A stretch of DNA of 64,000 nucleotides from Knoellia sinensis KCTC 19936 (GTDB taxonomy: Bacteria; Actinomycetota; Actinomycetes; Actinomycetales; Dermatophilaceae), in the NCBI RefSeq assembly GCF_000768705.1, contig NZ_AVPJ01000002.1, forward strand, positions 248,001 to 312,000, read 5' to 3'. Position 1 is the stretch's first letter. Each line of letters begins with the position of its first letter. The position numbers were made by a program, and so were the translations under genes. Positions 1 to 7,820 of this stretch are shown piece by piece. Below the pieces are notes generated by a model, which saw nothing but the letters and a program-made list of their open reading frames with translations, ran no database searches and had not been told where the DNA came from.

Positions 1-1
1 T

Positions 2-166
2 GCGAAGACCGCGGAGAAGTACACCTACGCGATGCCCTGCCAGTCCGGACTGACGTTCACGGTGACGCAGCACTGGTTGCCGACGTCCCACATCAGGATC
101 ACCGACTACCTCGCGAACGACCGGACCGAGGACATCCTCGGCTCCTTCCGATTCACCGGTTCCTGA
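2..166 (+). CDS. C-terminal end of an unidentified protein (5' part outside window)
   Basis: The window opens inside this gene. Only the last 54 codons are present, in the frame that ends with TGA at 164-166. The visible tail is polar and aromatic (it contains YTYAMPCQSG and ends SFRFTGS) and has no membrane segment. I do not recognise the family. It converges with the dehydrogenase at 250-1422 and a long palindrome lies between them. Confidence 0.6.
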   Translation, partial: AKTAEKYTYAMPCQSGLTFTVTQHWLPTSHIRITDYLANDRTEDILGSFRFTGS

Positions 167-181
167 TCCGACTCAAGACGA

Positions 182-225
182 CGTATGCCGTCCGCTCACC
201 TCGCGAGGTGAGCGGACGGCATACG
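182..225. terminator. 44-bp perfect palindrome between convergent genes, made of two inverted GTATGCCGTCCG words
   Basis: Bases 182-203 and 204-225 are exact reverse complements with no unpaired loop. The outer ends are GTATGCCGTCCG and its complement CGGACGGCATAC, the word repeated through the window. It sits between the partial plus-strand gene and the minus-strand dehydrogenase, so the likely role is a bidirectional transcription terminator. There is no T tract, which is common for actinobacterial terminators. Confidence 0.75.
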
Positions 226-249
226 GACGCTTGGGCCTGAAAGGCTCGG

Positions 250-1422
250 TCAGCGGGTGGGGAGCCAGATCGTGGGTGATCCGGCGGCCATGCGCTGCTC
301 GGCGATGTGGTCGGCCGCGGCGGCAGGGCTCGTGCCGTGCTCGTCGGCGGTCCGCAGCACCTCGAGGGTGTGCTCGAAGATCGCGGTCGCGCCGACCTTG
401 GCGCGGTCGAAGTCGAAGCCGAGGAGCTCGTCGCTCACCTGGATGACGCCGCCGGCGTTGACGAGGAAGTCGGGGCAGTAGGTGATGCCGCGCGCCACGA
501 GGCGGTCGGCGGTGCCGCCCTCACCCTCGGTCACGAGCTGGTTGTTGGCCCCGCCGCAGACGATCGTCGCCTTGAGGGCGTCGACGGTGTCGTCGTCGAG
601 GGCGCCACCGAGGGCGCAGGGGGCGTAGACGTCGAGCTCGCTGCGGACGAGGGCCGCCACGTCGCTGACCGACTCGATGCCGGGGTGGGTGGCCTTGAGG
701 GCGTCGACGGCGGCTGCGTTGACGTCGGTGACGACGACCTGGGCGCCGTCCTCGACGAGGTGGCCGGCGAGGATGCGTCCGACCTTGCCGACGCCGGCGA
801 TGCCGACGCGGCGACCCTTGAGGGTGGGCTCGCCCCACAGGTGCTGGGCCGCGGCGCGCATGCCCTGGAAGACGCCGAACGCCGTGAGGACCGAGGAGTC
901 ACCGGCGCCGCCGTTCTCGGGGGAGCGGCCGGTCGCGAAGCGGGTCGTCTCGGAGACGACGTCCATGTCCTGCACGTAGGTGCCCACGTCGCACGCCGTG
1001 ACGTAGCGACCGCCGAGGCTCTCGACGAACCGGCCGAACGCACGGAGCAGTTCGGGGGACTTGTCGGAGTTCGGGTCGCCGATGATCACGGCCTTGCCGC
1101 CACCGTGCGGGATGCCTGCGACGGCGTTCTTGTAGGACATGCCCCGCGAGAGGCGCAGGACGTCGGCGAGAGCCTCGTCCTCGGTCGCATAGGGGTAGAA
1201 GCGCGTGCCGCCGAGCGCCGGGCCGAGGGCGGTGTTGTGAATCGAGATGATGGCGCGCAGCCCGGACTTCGGGTCGGAGCAGAAGACGACCTGCTCGTGA
1301 CCCGACGTGTCGGTCGGGGCGAGGGGCGCGGGGGTGGCGCTGGGGGCGCTGGACGCGGCGGGTGCCTCGGACGCGGGTGCGCTGGGCGCGGGGGCCGGGG
1401 CGGTGACGGGCGACGCGGTCAC
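250..1422 (-). CDS. Glu/Leu/Phe/Val dehydrogenase, probably valine or leucine dehydrogenase
   Basis: Predicted cytosolic NAD-dependent oxidative deaminase of branched-chain amino acids, giving the 2-oxo acid and ammonium. The 390-residue product has the family's GGTRFYPY segment at 71-78, SYKNA with Lys98, GGGKA with Lys110 (catalytic lysine of the family), TACDVGT with Asp145, and a Rossmann GIAGVGKVG at 207-215. The GTG start at 1422 has AAGGAG about 8 bases upstream. The first 40 or so residues are an Ala/Pro/Ser-rich extension not expected in leucine dehydrogenases; a later start is possible, but the ribosome-binding site favours this one. The substrate, valine or leucine, cannot be settled from sequence alone. 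Confidence 0.88.
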   Translation of the reverse strand: MTASPVTAPAPAPSAPASEAPAASSAPSATPAPLAPTDTSGHEQVVFCSDPKSGLRAIISIHNTALGPALGGTRFYPYATEDEALADVLRLSRGMSYKNAVAGIPHGGGKAVIIGDPNSDKSPELLRAFGRFVESLGGRYVTACDVGTYVQDMDVVSETTRFATGRSPENGGAGDSSVLTAFGVFQGMRAAAQHLWGEPTLKGRRVGIAGVGKVGRILAGHLVEDGAQVVVTDVNAAAVDALKATHPGIESVSDVAALVRSELDVYAPCALGGALDDDTVDALKATIVCGGANNQLVTEGEGGTADRLVARGITYCPDFLVNAGGVIQVSDELLGFDFDRAKVGATAIFEHTLEVLRTADEHGTSPAAAADHIAEQRMAAGSPTIWLPTR

Positions 1423-1554
1423 GGTGGTGACTCCTTTGTCATGACTTGAGCCGCGAGGATGACGCGGCGAATCTGGGATGCACGGGTCTCATGCACTTCT
1501 CAGGGTAGGCCGACAGGGCGCCCGGACCATATTTGCGTGCGAGAGGATGGCGGC

Positions 1555-2628
1555 ATGCGTATCGGCTACAAGGCTTCGGCCGAGCAGTTCGCCCCCGCCG
1601 AGCTGGCGTCCTACGCCGTTCTCGCGGAGGAACTGGGACTGGACTCGGTGACGATCTCGGACCACTTCCAGCCCTGGCGGCTGGAGGGCGGGCACGCGCC
1701 GAACTCCATCGCGTGGCTGTCCTGGGTGGCGGCCCGGACCGAGCGCGTCCTGCTCGGGACGTCGGTCATGACGCCGACCTACCGCTACAACCCGGCCGTG
1801 ATCGCGCAGACCTTCGCGACGATGGCGTGCCTCGCTCCGGGCCGGATCATGCTCGGGGTCGGGACCGGGGAGGCGCTCAACGAGGTGGCCGTGGGCTCGG
1901 TGCCCGAGAGCGGCTGGCCCGAGTTCAAGGAACGCTATGCGCGGCTGCGCGAGTCGGTGCGCCTCATGCGTGCACTCTGGACGCAGGAGTCGGTGACGTT
2001 CGACGGCGACTACTACCGCACCGAGGACGCCCGGATCTTCGACCGGCCCGACACTCCCGTTCCCGTCTACGTCGCCGCGGGCGGTCCGCTCGTGGCCCGG
2101 TATGCCGGCCGGTCCGGTGACGGCTTCATCTGCACCTCGGGCAAGGGGCGGGAGTTGTATGCCGACCAGTTGCTTCCCGCCGTGGCCGAAGGGCTCGAGA
2201 AGGCCGGTCGGGACAGCGGCGACATCGATCGGATGATCGAGATCAAGCTGTCCTGGGACCCCGATGCCGATCGCGCGCTCGACAACACCCGCTTCTGGGC
2301 GCCGCTGTCGCTCACCGCCGAGCAGAAGCACTCGATCCACAGCCCGGCCGAGATGGAGAGGGCCGCCGACGAGCTCCCCATCGAGCAGGTCGCCAAGCGG
2401 TGGATCGTGGCGTCCCGGCCCGAGGATGTGGTGTCGGCGGTGCGCGAGTACACCGATCTCGGGTTCGACCACCTCGTGTTCCACGGGCCCGGGGGAGACC
2501 AGGAGCGCTTCCTGCGGACCTTCACCGAGCAGGTGGTGCCGGGCCTGCGTGAACTCACCGTAGGGTCGCCGTCAACGACCCCCGCCAAGACCTCCGCCAA
2601 GACCGACGCCACGAAGGACCCTGCCTGA
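1555..2628 (+). CDS. fgd: F420-dependent glucose-6-phosphate dehydrogenase
   Basis: Luciferase-fold enzyme that oxidises glucose-6-phosphate to 6-phosphogluconolactone while reducing coenzyme F420, supplying F420H2 to other reductases. The 357-residue protein has SDHFQPW with Asp36, His37 and Trp41, and GTGEALNE with Glu106. These match the positions of the active-site His40, Trp44 and Glu109 of mycobacterial FGD1, shifted by three. ATG at 1555 follows GAGAGGA. The last ~24 residues are a Ser/Thr/Lys-rich tail beyond the usual length. Its TGA overlaps the next ATG by one base, so it leads a coupled operon running to 6659. It implies that the organism makes F420; a DDN-like consumer lies at 18687. 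Confidence 0.9.
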   Translation: MRIGYKASAEQFAPAELASYAVLAEELGLDSVTISDHFQPWRLEGGHAPNSIAWLSWVAARTERVLLGTSVMTPTYRYNPAVIAQTFATMACLAPGRIMLGVGTGEALNEVAVGSVPESGWPEFKERYARLRESVRLMRALWTQESVTFDGDYYRTEDARIFDRPDTPVPVYVAAGGPLVARYAGRSGDGFICTSGKGRELYADQLLPAVAEGLEKAGRDSGDIDRMIEIKLSWDPDADRALDNTRFWAPLSLTAEQKHSIHSPAEMERAADELPIEQVAKRWIVASRPEDVVSAVREYTDLGFDHLVFHGPGGDQERFLRTFTEQVVPGLRELTVGSPSTTPAKTSAKTDATKDPA

Positions 2629-3149
2629 TGGACCCGACCGCGATCAGCGCCACCGAACTCGACGTCGCCTCCCTCGTCATCCGCCTCGCCCTCGGGCCGA
2701 TGCTCATCCTGCACGGCCTCAACAAGGTCAAGGGCGGGCTCGACGGCACCGCGGGCTGGTTCGAGTCCCTGGGCCTCAAGCCGGGCTGGCTGCACGCGCG
2801 CGTTGCCGCCGCCACGGAGATCGGGGCTGGCCTCATCGTGACGCTCGGGCTGCTCAACGGTCTGGGCGCCATGGCGTTCGTCGGGCTCATGGCCGTGGCC
2901 GCGCTCACCGACCACCGCGGCAAGGGCTACTTCATCTTCAAGGGCGGGTGGGAGTACGTCCTGCTCGTGGGCATCGTCGCCGTCGCACTGGCCGTCATGG
3001 GTCCGGGGCGTTGGTCCCTCGACAACGCGCTGGGTTGGGACTTCACCGGCCTCGGTTGGGGCGCCATCGCCCTCGTCGGAGGGCTGCTCGCTGCGGCTGG
3101 CATGCTCGTCACCTCGTACCGCCCCGCGAAGAACGAAGTCAGCGCATGA
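2628..3149 (+). CDS. DoxX family membrane protein
   Basis: A 173-residue protein with four hydrophobic segments and the DoxX-family opening (LVIRLALGPMLILHGLNKV, then residues around GWFESLGL). DoxX proteins are small integral membrane proteins, some linked to redox stress; the substrate here is unknown. Start and stop are both coupled: TGATG with fgd upstream, and ATGA with the crotonase downstream. A second, shorter DoxX protein is at 13162. The family call is firm, the function is not. Confidence 0.85.
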   Translation: MDPTAISATELDVASLVIRLALGPMLILHGLNKVKGGLDGTAGWFESLGLKPGWLHARVAAATEIGAGLIVTLGLLNGLGAMAFVGLMAVAALTDHRGKGYFIFKGGWEYVLLVGIVAVALAVMGPGRWSLDNALGWDFTGLGWGAIALVGGLLAAAGMLVTSYRPAKNEVSA

Positions 3150-3916
3150 GCAGCGCCTCCACCGTCGTTGTCGCCCGCGACGGTGCCGTCGGCCGGATCA
3201 CGCTCAACGCTCCCGAGCGTCTCAACGCCCTCGATGCCGACATGCTCAAGGCGATCGCCGCCGCCGTGACCGAACTCGACGCCGACCCCGCAGTGCGGAT
3301 CATCGTGCTTGCCGGTGAGGGTCGGGCCTTCTCCGCAGGAGCTGACCTCTCGGACTACGAGAAGGTCGGAGACCTGGACGGACTCCTCGCCGAGCTCGGC
3401 CCGACCGTCCGCGCCATCGTCAACGCGGGCACCCCCGTCCTGTCACTCGTGCCCGCGGTTGCCGCAGGGGCAGGGCTGTCGCTGGCCCTCGCGGCCGACT
3501 ACACACTCGTCGCCGACGAGGCCAAGATCCTGCTCGCCTTTGGCGGACTGGGCCTGATGCCCGACGGTGGCGCGACAGCACTCGTGGTTGCCTCAATCGG
3601 ACGAGCGCGGGCCCTGCGGTTTGCCCTCACCGGTGAGCGGATCAGCGGTTCACAGGCTGCCGAGTGGGGTCTCGTCTCCGAATCCGTTGCGGCAGAGGAT
3701 TTCTCGACCCGCGCTGACGCACTGACCGCCCAGCTTGCGGCCCTCGCGCCGGAAGGGGTTGCCCGCACGACCGCGGCGGTCACGGCGGCGATCGTCGACG
3801 TGGACCGTGCTCTTGGCCGCGAGGAGACCGAACAGCACGCGCTCATGCGCACCGACGACTTCGCCGAAGGGGTCGCCGCCTTCCGTGAGAAGCGCCCGCC
3901 GACGTTCGGGGCGTGA
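3146..3916 (+). CDS. Enoyl-CoA hydratase/isomerase (crotonase) family protein
   Basis: A 256-residue crotonase-fold enzyme acting on an acyl-CoA. The oxyanion-hole segments are visible at SAGADL (63-68) and VAAGAGLSLA (105-114). The classical hydratase glutamate pair is absent: the position after the GAG turn is Leu-Ser, and the second acid is Asp140 in MPDGGATALV. That pattern resembles PaaG-type isomerases, where an aspartate does the chemistry, more than true hydratases. It overlaps DoxX by four bases (ATGA) and is followed after 9 bases by gpgS. The natural substrate is not apparent. Confidence 0.85.
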   Translation: MSSASTVVVARDGAVGRITLNAPERLNALDADMLKAIAAAVTELDADPAVRIIVLAGEGRAFSAGADLSDYEKVGDLDGLLAELGPTVRAIVNAGTPVLSLVPAVAAGAGLSLALAADYTLVADEAKILLAFGGLGLMPDGGATALVVASIGRARALRFALTGERISGSQAAEWGLVSESVAAEDFSTRADALTAQLAALAPEGVARTTAAVTAAIVDVDRALGREETEQHALMRTDDFAEGVAAFREKRPPTFGA

Positions 3917-3925
3917 CCGGAAGCA

Positions 3926-4903
3926 ATGGGTGACGCGACGGTGGACGGGGGGCGGACGGCATACCGGGCGTCTGACTGGACGCAGGACGCGCTCCTCGAA
4001 CGCAAGGGTGACCACACGATCTCCGTGGTGATCCCCGCCAAGGACGAAGAGGCCACCGTCGGTGAGGTCGTCACGCGGATCCTCGCCGACTTCGTCGCGG
4101 ACGGGGGCGCGGGCCTCGTCGACGAGGTCGTCGTCATCGACTCCGACTCGACCGATGCGACCGCAGCAGTGGCACGCGATGCCGGGGCGAAGGTGTTCTC
4201 CGCCAAGGACATTCGGCCCGACCTGGGTGCGGCCTTCGGCAAGGGTGAAGCGTTGTGGAAGTCCCAGTTCGTGACGTCCGGCGACCTGGTCGCCTTCGTG
4301 GACGCCGACCTCATCGACTGGGGGACGCACTTCGTCACGGGCCTGCTCGCACCCCTCCTCGTCGATCAGGGCGTGCACCTCGTCAAGGCGGTCTATGACC
4401 GGCCGATGATCGATGCGGACGGCCGTGAGGAGGAGACCGGCGGGCGGGTCACCGAACTCGTGGCGCGCCCGTGGCTCGCGCTGCACCGGCCCGGGCTCGC
4501 GGGTGTGGTCCAGCCCCTCTCCGGCGAGTGGGCGATCCGCCGGGAGAGCTTCGCCTCGTATGCCGTGCCCGTCGGCTACGGCGTGGAGATCGCGGCGCTG
4601 CTCGACACCGCGGACCGGTTCGGCGTCGAGGCCGTCGCTCAGGTCGACTTGGGCCGACGCACCCACCGGCACCACCGGCATGACACGCTCGGTCTCATGG
4701 CTGTGCAGGTGCTTGCTGCTGCGGAACGCCGTCGCGATGGGGCGGAGTCCGGCGCTCGGGCTGGGATGCCCGAGCTGGACATGGTGCCGTTGCGGCAGTT
4801 CGTCCGTGGCGCTGAGGGATTCGAGCCGCGCGAGACCGCTGTGGCCGTGAGCGAACGGCCTCCGGCCGCATCAGTCCGTATGCCGTCCGTGGAGTCCCGA
4901 TGA
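3926..4903 (+). CDS. gpgS: Glucosyl-3-phosphoglycerate synthase
   Basis: GT81-type glycosyltransferase that moves glucose from an NDP-glucose donor to 3-phosphoglycerate, the first step to glucosylglycerate and, in mycobacteria, methylglucose lipopolysaccharides. The 325-residue protein has VVIPAKDEE (34-42), the IDSDSTDAT sugar-nucleotide loop (71-79), GKGEALWKS (105-113), the metal-binding VDADL (125-129) and QPLSGEWAIRRE. Its TGA overlaps the folP2 ATG, the same gene pair found in mycobacteria. Two copies of the GTATGCCGTCCG word lie inside the reading frame, near the N-terminus (encoding RTAY) and near the C-terminus. Confidence 0.9.
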   Translation: MGDATVDGGRTAYRASDWTQDALLERKGDHTISVVIPAKDEEATVGEVVTRILADFVADGGAGLVDEVVVIDSDSTDATAAVARDAGAKVFSAKDIRPDLGAAFGKGEALWKSQFVTSGDLVAFVDADLIDWGTHFVTGLLAPLLVDQGVHLVKAVYDRPMIDADGREEETGGRVTELVARPWLALHRPGLAGVVQPLSGEWAIRRESFASYAVPVGYGVEIAALLDTADRFGVEAVAQVDLGRRTHRHHRHDTLGLMAVQVLAAAERRRDGAESGARAGMPELDMVPLRQFVRGAEGFEPRETAVAVSERPPAASVRMPSVESR

Positions 4904-5772
4904 GCGCCCTCACCTTCCGACTGGGGTCCCGGGAGTTCGACGCGCGGTCGCGCCTCGTCATGGCGATCGTCAACCGGACGCCCGACTCGTTCTATGACAA
5001 GGGTGCGACGTGGCGTCAGGAGGCGGCGTTCGATCGGGTGCGCGAGGTCGTGGCGCAGGGGGCTGACATCGTCGACATCGGCGGGATCAAGGCTGCGCCG
5101 GGAGTGGAGATCGGGGCGGACGAGGAGAAGGGCCGCGTTGTCGACTTCGTGGCCGCCATGCGTGAGGAGCACCCGGACCTCTTGATCTCGGTCGACACGT
5201 GGCGGGCGTCGGTGGGGCGTGCCGTCCTCGAGGCGGGCGCGGACATCCTCAACGACGCGTGGGGTGGGGCCGATCCCGAGTTGGTCGAGGTGGCCGCTGA
5301 GTTCGACGCTGCCGTCGTATGCACCCACACGGGTGGGGTGACACCGAGGACTCGGCCGCACCGCATCGAGTACGACGACGTCATGGCTTCGATCGTGGAA
5401 TCCCTTGTGGCGCAGGCTGATCGAGCAGTGTCGGTCGGGGTGCCGCGTGAGCGGGTTGTCATCGACCCAGCGCACGACTTCGGCAAGAACACGTGGCACT
5501 CGCTCGAGGCGACACGTCGGCTGGACGAGCTTGTGGCGTTGGGTTGGCCGGTGCTCGTGTCCCTGTCCAACAAGGACTTCGTGGGCGAGTCGCTGGACCT
5601 GCCCGTAGGGGAGCGGTTGACCGGAACCCTTGCTGCGACGGCGATCTCGGCGTGGCACGGGGCGCACATCTATCGGGTGCACGAGGTCGTCGAGACCCGA
5701 CAGGTGCTCGACATGGTGTCGGTGATCGCGGGCGACCTGCCGCCCGCGCGGGTTGCTCGGGGGTTGGCATGA
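4900..5772 (+). CDS. folP2: Dihydropteroate synthase-like protein, FolP2 type
   Basis: A TIM-barrel protein of the dihydropteroate synthase family, 290 residues. The pterin loop is VNRTPDSFYDKG (24-35). The usual GGESTRPG substrate loop is replaced by GGIKAAPG (61-68), so the Ser-Thr-Arg positions are lost; SRKSF is replaced by SNKDF. Mycobacterial FolP2, also encoded beside gpgS, has the same kind of changes and is reported not to have normal DHPS activity. I therefore expect a role other than standard folate synthesis, perhaps tied to GpgS. It overlaps both neighbours by four bases (ATGA). Confidence 0.85.
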   Translation: MSALTFRLGSREFDARSRLVMAIVNRTPDSFYDKGATWRQEAAFDRVREVVAQGADIVDIGGIKAAPGVEIGADEEKGRVVDFVAAMREEHPDLLISVDTWRASVGRAVLEAGADILNDAWGGADPELVEVAAEFDAAVVCTHTGGVTPRTRPHRIEYDDVMASIVESLVAQADRAVSVGVPRERVVIDPAHDFGKNTWHSLEATRRLDELVALGWPVLVSLSNKDFVGESLDLPVGERLTGTLAATAISAWHGAHIYRVHEVVETRQVLDMVSVIAGDLPPARVARGLA

Positions 5773-6659
5773 GCGGCGCGGTCGCACCCGTCTCGGACGT
5801 CGTCGTCGTGCCGGGGGCGCCGTTGCTGCTCCCGGAGTACCAGGGGCGTGCCGCCGCGGCACCCGGGCTGCTCGAGTCCTGCGTGGAGGCCGTGCGGGCC
5901 GCGGTCGAGCACGCGTCCCATGTGGTCGTCGTGCACGCGACCGATCGGGAGCCGCGCAGCACGCGGCCGGCGATCGGGCTCCGCGTCGCGGACCACTTGT
6001 TGGCTGCGACGCACTTGGGGTTCACGGTCGACCACGTGTCCGTGGCGTGGGACGCGTCGGTCGAGGAGTGCCTCGAGCTGGGCCGCGTGACAGTCGGGGC
6101 GGTTCGTGAGCCGACCCCAGCAGGGTCCCGCTCCGAAAGTGTCTTTGCTCCGCCTGGCGATGCAAAGACACCCCCATTCGCTGCAGGCGATGACGCAAGT
6201 TCGGTTGCTGCCCAACGAGACGCAAAGGGGAGTGTCTTTGCGTCCGCTGGGGGAGCAAAGACACCTCTTGGGGGGACCCCGCATCGGGGGCGTCCGGCGA
6301 GCACAAGTGAGCGTGCGGGCACGACACTTCTGGTCGTCGCCGACGGGTCGGCTCGCCGCACGGAGAAGGCACCCGGCCACCTCGACCCTCGCGCCGCAGG
6401 CGTGGACGACGCCATCGTCGACGCCCTTCGCTCCGCTCACATGGGTGGCCTGGACCGGCTGCTCGACCTGGACCCCGCGCTCTGCGCCGACCTTCTCGTC
6501 TCCGGACGTGCGCCCCTCCAAGTCCTGGCTTCCGCGGTGGGCGCCGGGCCCAGGACGGACGCGGAAGGCGCGCGGACGGCATACCGGCTGGAGCGGTTGG
6601 ATGTGAGCGATCCGTTCGGGGTGCTCTACGTCGTCGCGCACCTCATGGCAGCCGTCTGA
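5769..6659 (+). CDS. Class III extradiol dioxygenase-like protein carrying an in-frame palindromic insertion
   Basis: A 296-residue actinobacterial protein resembling the LigB/DODA-fold 'class III extradiol dioxygenase family', of unknown substrate. The N-terminal half (VVVVPGAPLLLPEYQG...) and C-terminal half (LLVVADGSARRTEKAPGHLDPRA... to the end) look normal for the family. Residues ~117-172 do not: they hold two copies of a SVFA-x(4)-GxAKTP repeat encoded by the palindromic DNA at 6123-6279. Family members are nearer 230-240 residues from memory, which fits an insertion of about 50. The gene starts with an ATGA overlap to folP2 and ends the operon. Confidence 0.7.
   Translation: MSGAVAPVSDVVVVPGAPLLLPEYQGRAAAAPGLLESCVEAVRAAVEHASHVVVVHATDREPRSTRPAIGLRVADHLLAATHLGFTVDHVSVAWDASVEECLELGRVTVGAVREPTPAGSRSESVFAPPGDAKTPPFAAGDDASSVAAQRDAKGSVFASAGGAKTPLGGTPHRGRPASTSERAGTTLLVVADGSARRTEKAPGHLDPRAAGVDDAIVDALRSAHMGGLDRLLDLDPALCADLLVSGRAPLQVLASAVGAGPRTDAEGARTAYRLERLDVSDPFGVLYVVAHLMAAV
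6123..6279. repeat. Palindromic element inserted in frame within a coding region
   Basis: Two hairpins, GTGTCTTTGC/GCAAAGACAC at 6139-6148/6162-6171 and again at 6232-6241/6255-6264, lie in an outer imperfect inverted repeat. The left arm begins GGGTCCC near 6123 and the right arm ends GGACCC near 6279. The whole ~155-bp unit is open in the gene's frame and encodes a repeated peptide. It looks like a mobile or spreading palindrome tolerated inside a gene, comparable in kind to rickettsial palindromic elements. Confidence 0.75.
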
Positions 6660-6747
6660 AAAGTTTCTGGGATCGCCTGTCGAAACGGCTGGAGGTCGTT
6701 CGGCACCCTCAGTGGAAGAACGAACACCGCAACCCAAGGGAGTCACC

Positions 6748-7029
6748 ATGTCGTTCCAGGCCTACCTCGACGCCGCCGAGAAGAAGACGGGTCACACGCC
6801 ACAGCAGCTCGTCGACCTCGCCCATGCCAAGGGCTTCGGTCCCGACACCAGGGCGGGCGACATCCTCGCCTGGCTGGCCGACGACCACGGTCTCGGGCGC
6901 GGGCACGGGATGGCGCTCGTCCACGTGATCAAGAACGGGCCGCAGATCCCCGACAAGCACGTCGGCACGACCGGCACCCACAGGGACCAGTCGAACCTGC
7001 TCCGACTCGACGGGATCGCCAACCGATAG
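6748..7029 (+). CDS. DUF4287 domain protein
   Basis: A 93-residue protein beginning MSFQAYLDAAEKKTGHTP and continuing LVDLAHAKGF, GDILAWLADDHGLGRGHGMAL, which is the DUF4287 pattern. The function is unknown; related proteins are small and cytosolic, and some are joined to DUF5655 domains. ATG at 6748 follows AAGGGAG. An 88-base gap separates it from the upstream operon, so it is probably transcribed on its own. Confidence 0.85.
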   Translation: MSFQAYLDAAEKKTGHTPQQLVDLAHAKGFGPDTRAGDILAWLADDHGLGRGHGMALVHVIKNGPQIPDKHVGTTGTHRDQSNLLRLDGIANR

Positions 7030-7033
7030 CCAC

Positions 7034-7121
7034 CTGCGGGCGGACTATCAGCCCAGACGGACCTGCGGCTCCCGTCGGCGTGTCGTGCCTGTCGGCGGTC
7101 GAGCTGATAGTCGGCCCGCAG
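7034..7121. terminator. Long inverted repeat between convergent genes (GCCGACTATCAGC family, copy 1)
   Basis: Arms at 7034-7052 and 7103-7121 pair over 19 bases with one mismatch around a 50-base loop. It follows the DUF4287 gene and precedes the end of the minus-strand response regulator, so it is a probable bidirectional terminator. A related element with the same arm core is at 49852-49928. Confidence 0.6.
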
Positions 7122-7175
7122 GGCCGTCACCCGGCAGGGGTCCGGTGGACGGAGGTGGAGCAGGGTGCGGCGCCG

Positions 7176-7820
7176 TCAGTCGAGCCCCAGGCCTTCCTCA
7201 CGGGCGCGCACGATGGCCGCTGAGCGGTCGCGCACCGCGAGCTTGGTCAGGACGTTGGACACGACGTTGCGCACCGTCTTGGGTGACAGGACGAGGCGCC
7301 GAGAAATCGTGACGTTGTCATGACCACGAGCGACCAGGTCGAGGACCTCGCGCTCGCGCTCGGTGAGATCCGGGAAGGGCACGCGGACGGCCGAGCGCCC
7401 CGAGGTCAGCGCCGTCACGGCACGCGCCGCGACGGCCGAGCCAAGGATGACCTCACCGTTCGCGACGGCTCTGACCGCACGCTCCACCTCGTCGGGCGTC
7501 GCGCCCTTGAGCAGGTAGCCCCGCGCTCCCACGCGCATGCACGCCGCCACAGCGTCGTCGTCCTCACGCATCGTCACGACGAGCACGCGAACGTCGGGGT
7601 CTCGCCGCACGAGCTCGCGGGTGGTCTCGATGCCCGAGTCGTCGCCGAGGTTGAGGTCCATGAGGATCACGTCGATCTCGTCGAGAGGGAGGACCAGGGC
7701 CTCGGCGGCGTCCGCGGCCTGACCTCGAACCGAGATCCCCTCGAGCGACCCGAGCAGCCCGGCCATGCCCATGCGGAAGACGGGGTGGTCATCGACGACG
7801 GCGACCCGAATGTCAGGCAT
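7176..7820 (-). CDS. NarL/LuxR-type response regulator
   Basis: A 214-residue DNA-binding response regulator. The receiver domain has the acidic pair Asp10-Asp11, phospho-acceptor Asp55 (VILMDLNL), Thr83 and Lys105 (YLLKG). The LuxR-type helix-turn-helix spans about 149-205 (DLTEREREVLDLVARG, then LSPKTVRNVVSNVLTKL). ATG at 7820 lies inside the end of the kinase gene, overlapping by eight bases, so the two are translationally coupled partners. Target genes are unknown; the membrane protein at 9816 is in the same operon and may be part of the signal input. Confidence 0.9.
   Translation of the reverse strand: MPDIRVAVVDDHPVFRMGMAGLLGSLEGISVRGQAADAAEALVLPLDEIDVILMDLNLGDDSGIETTRELVRRDPDVRVLVVTMREDDDAVAACMRVGARGYLLKGATPDEVERAVRAVANGEVILGSAVAARAVTALTSGRSAVRVPFPDLTEREREVLDLVARGHDNVTISRRLVLSPKTVRNVVSNVLTKLAVRDRSAAIVRAREEGLGLD

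Noticed and set aside
307-1449. 380-aa plus-strand ORF opposite the amino-acid dehydrogenase
   Set aside because: Mirror of a clear enzyme with all its motifs; composition is Gly/Val/Asp/Arg-rich, as for antisense frames in GC-rich DNA.
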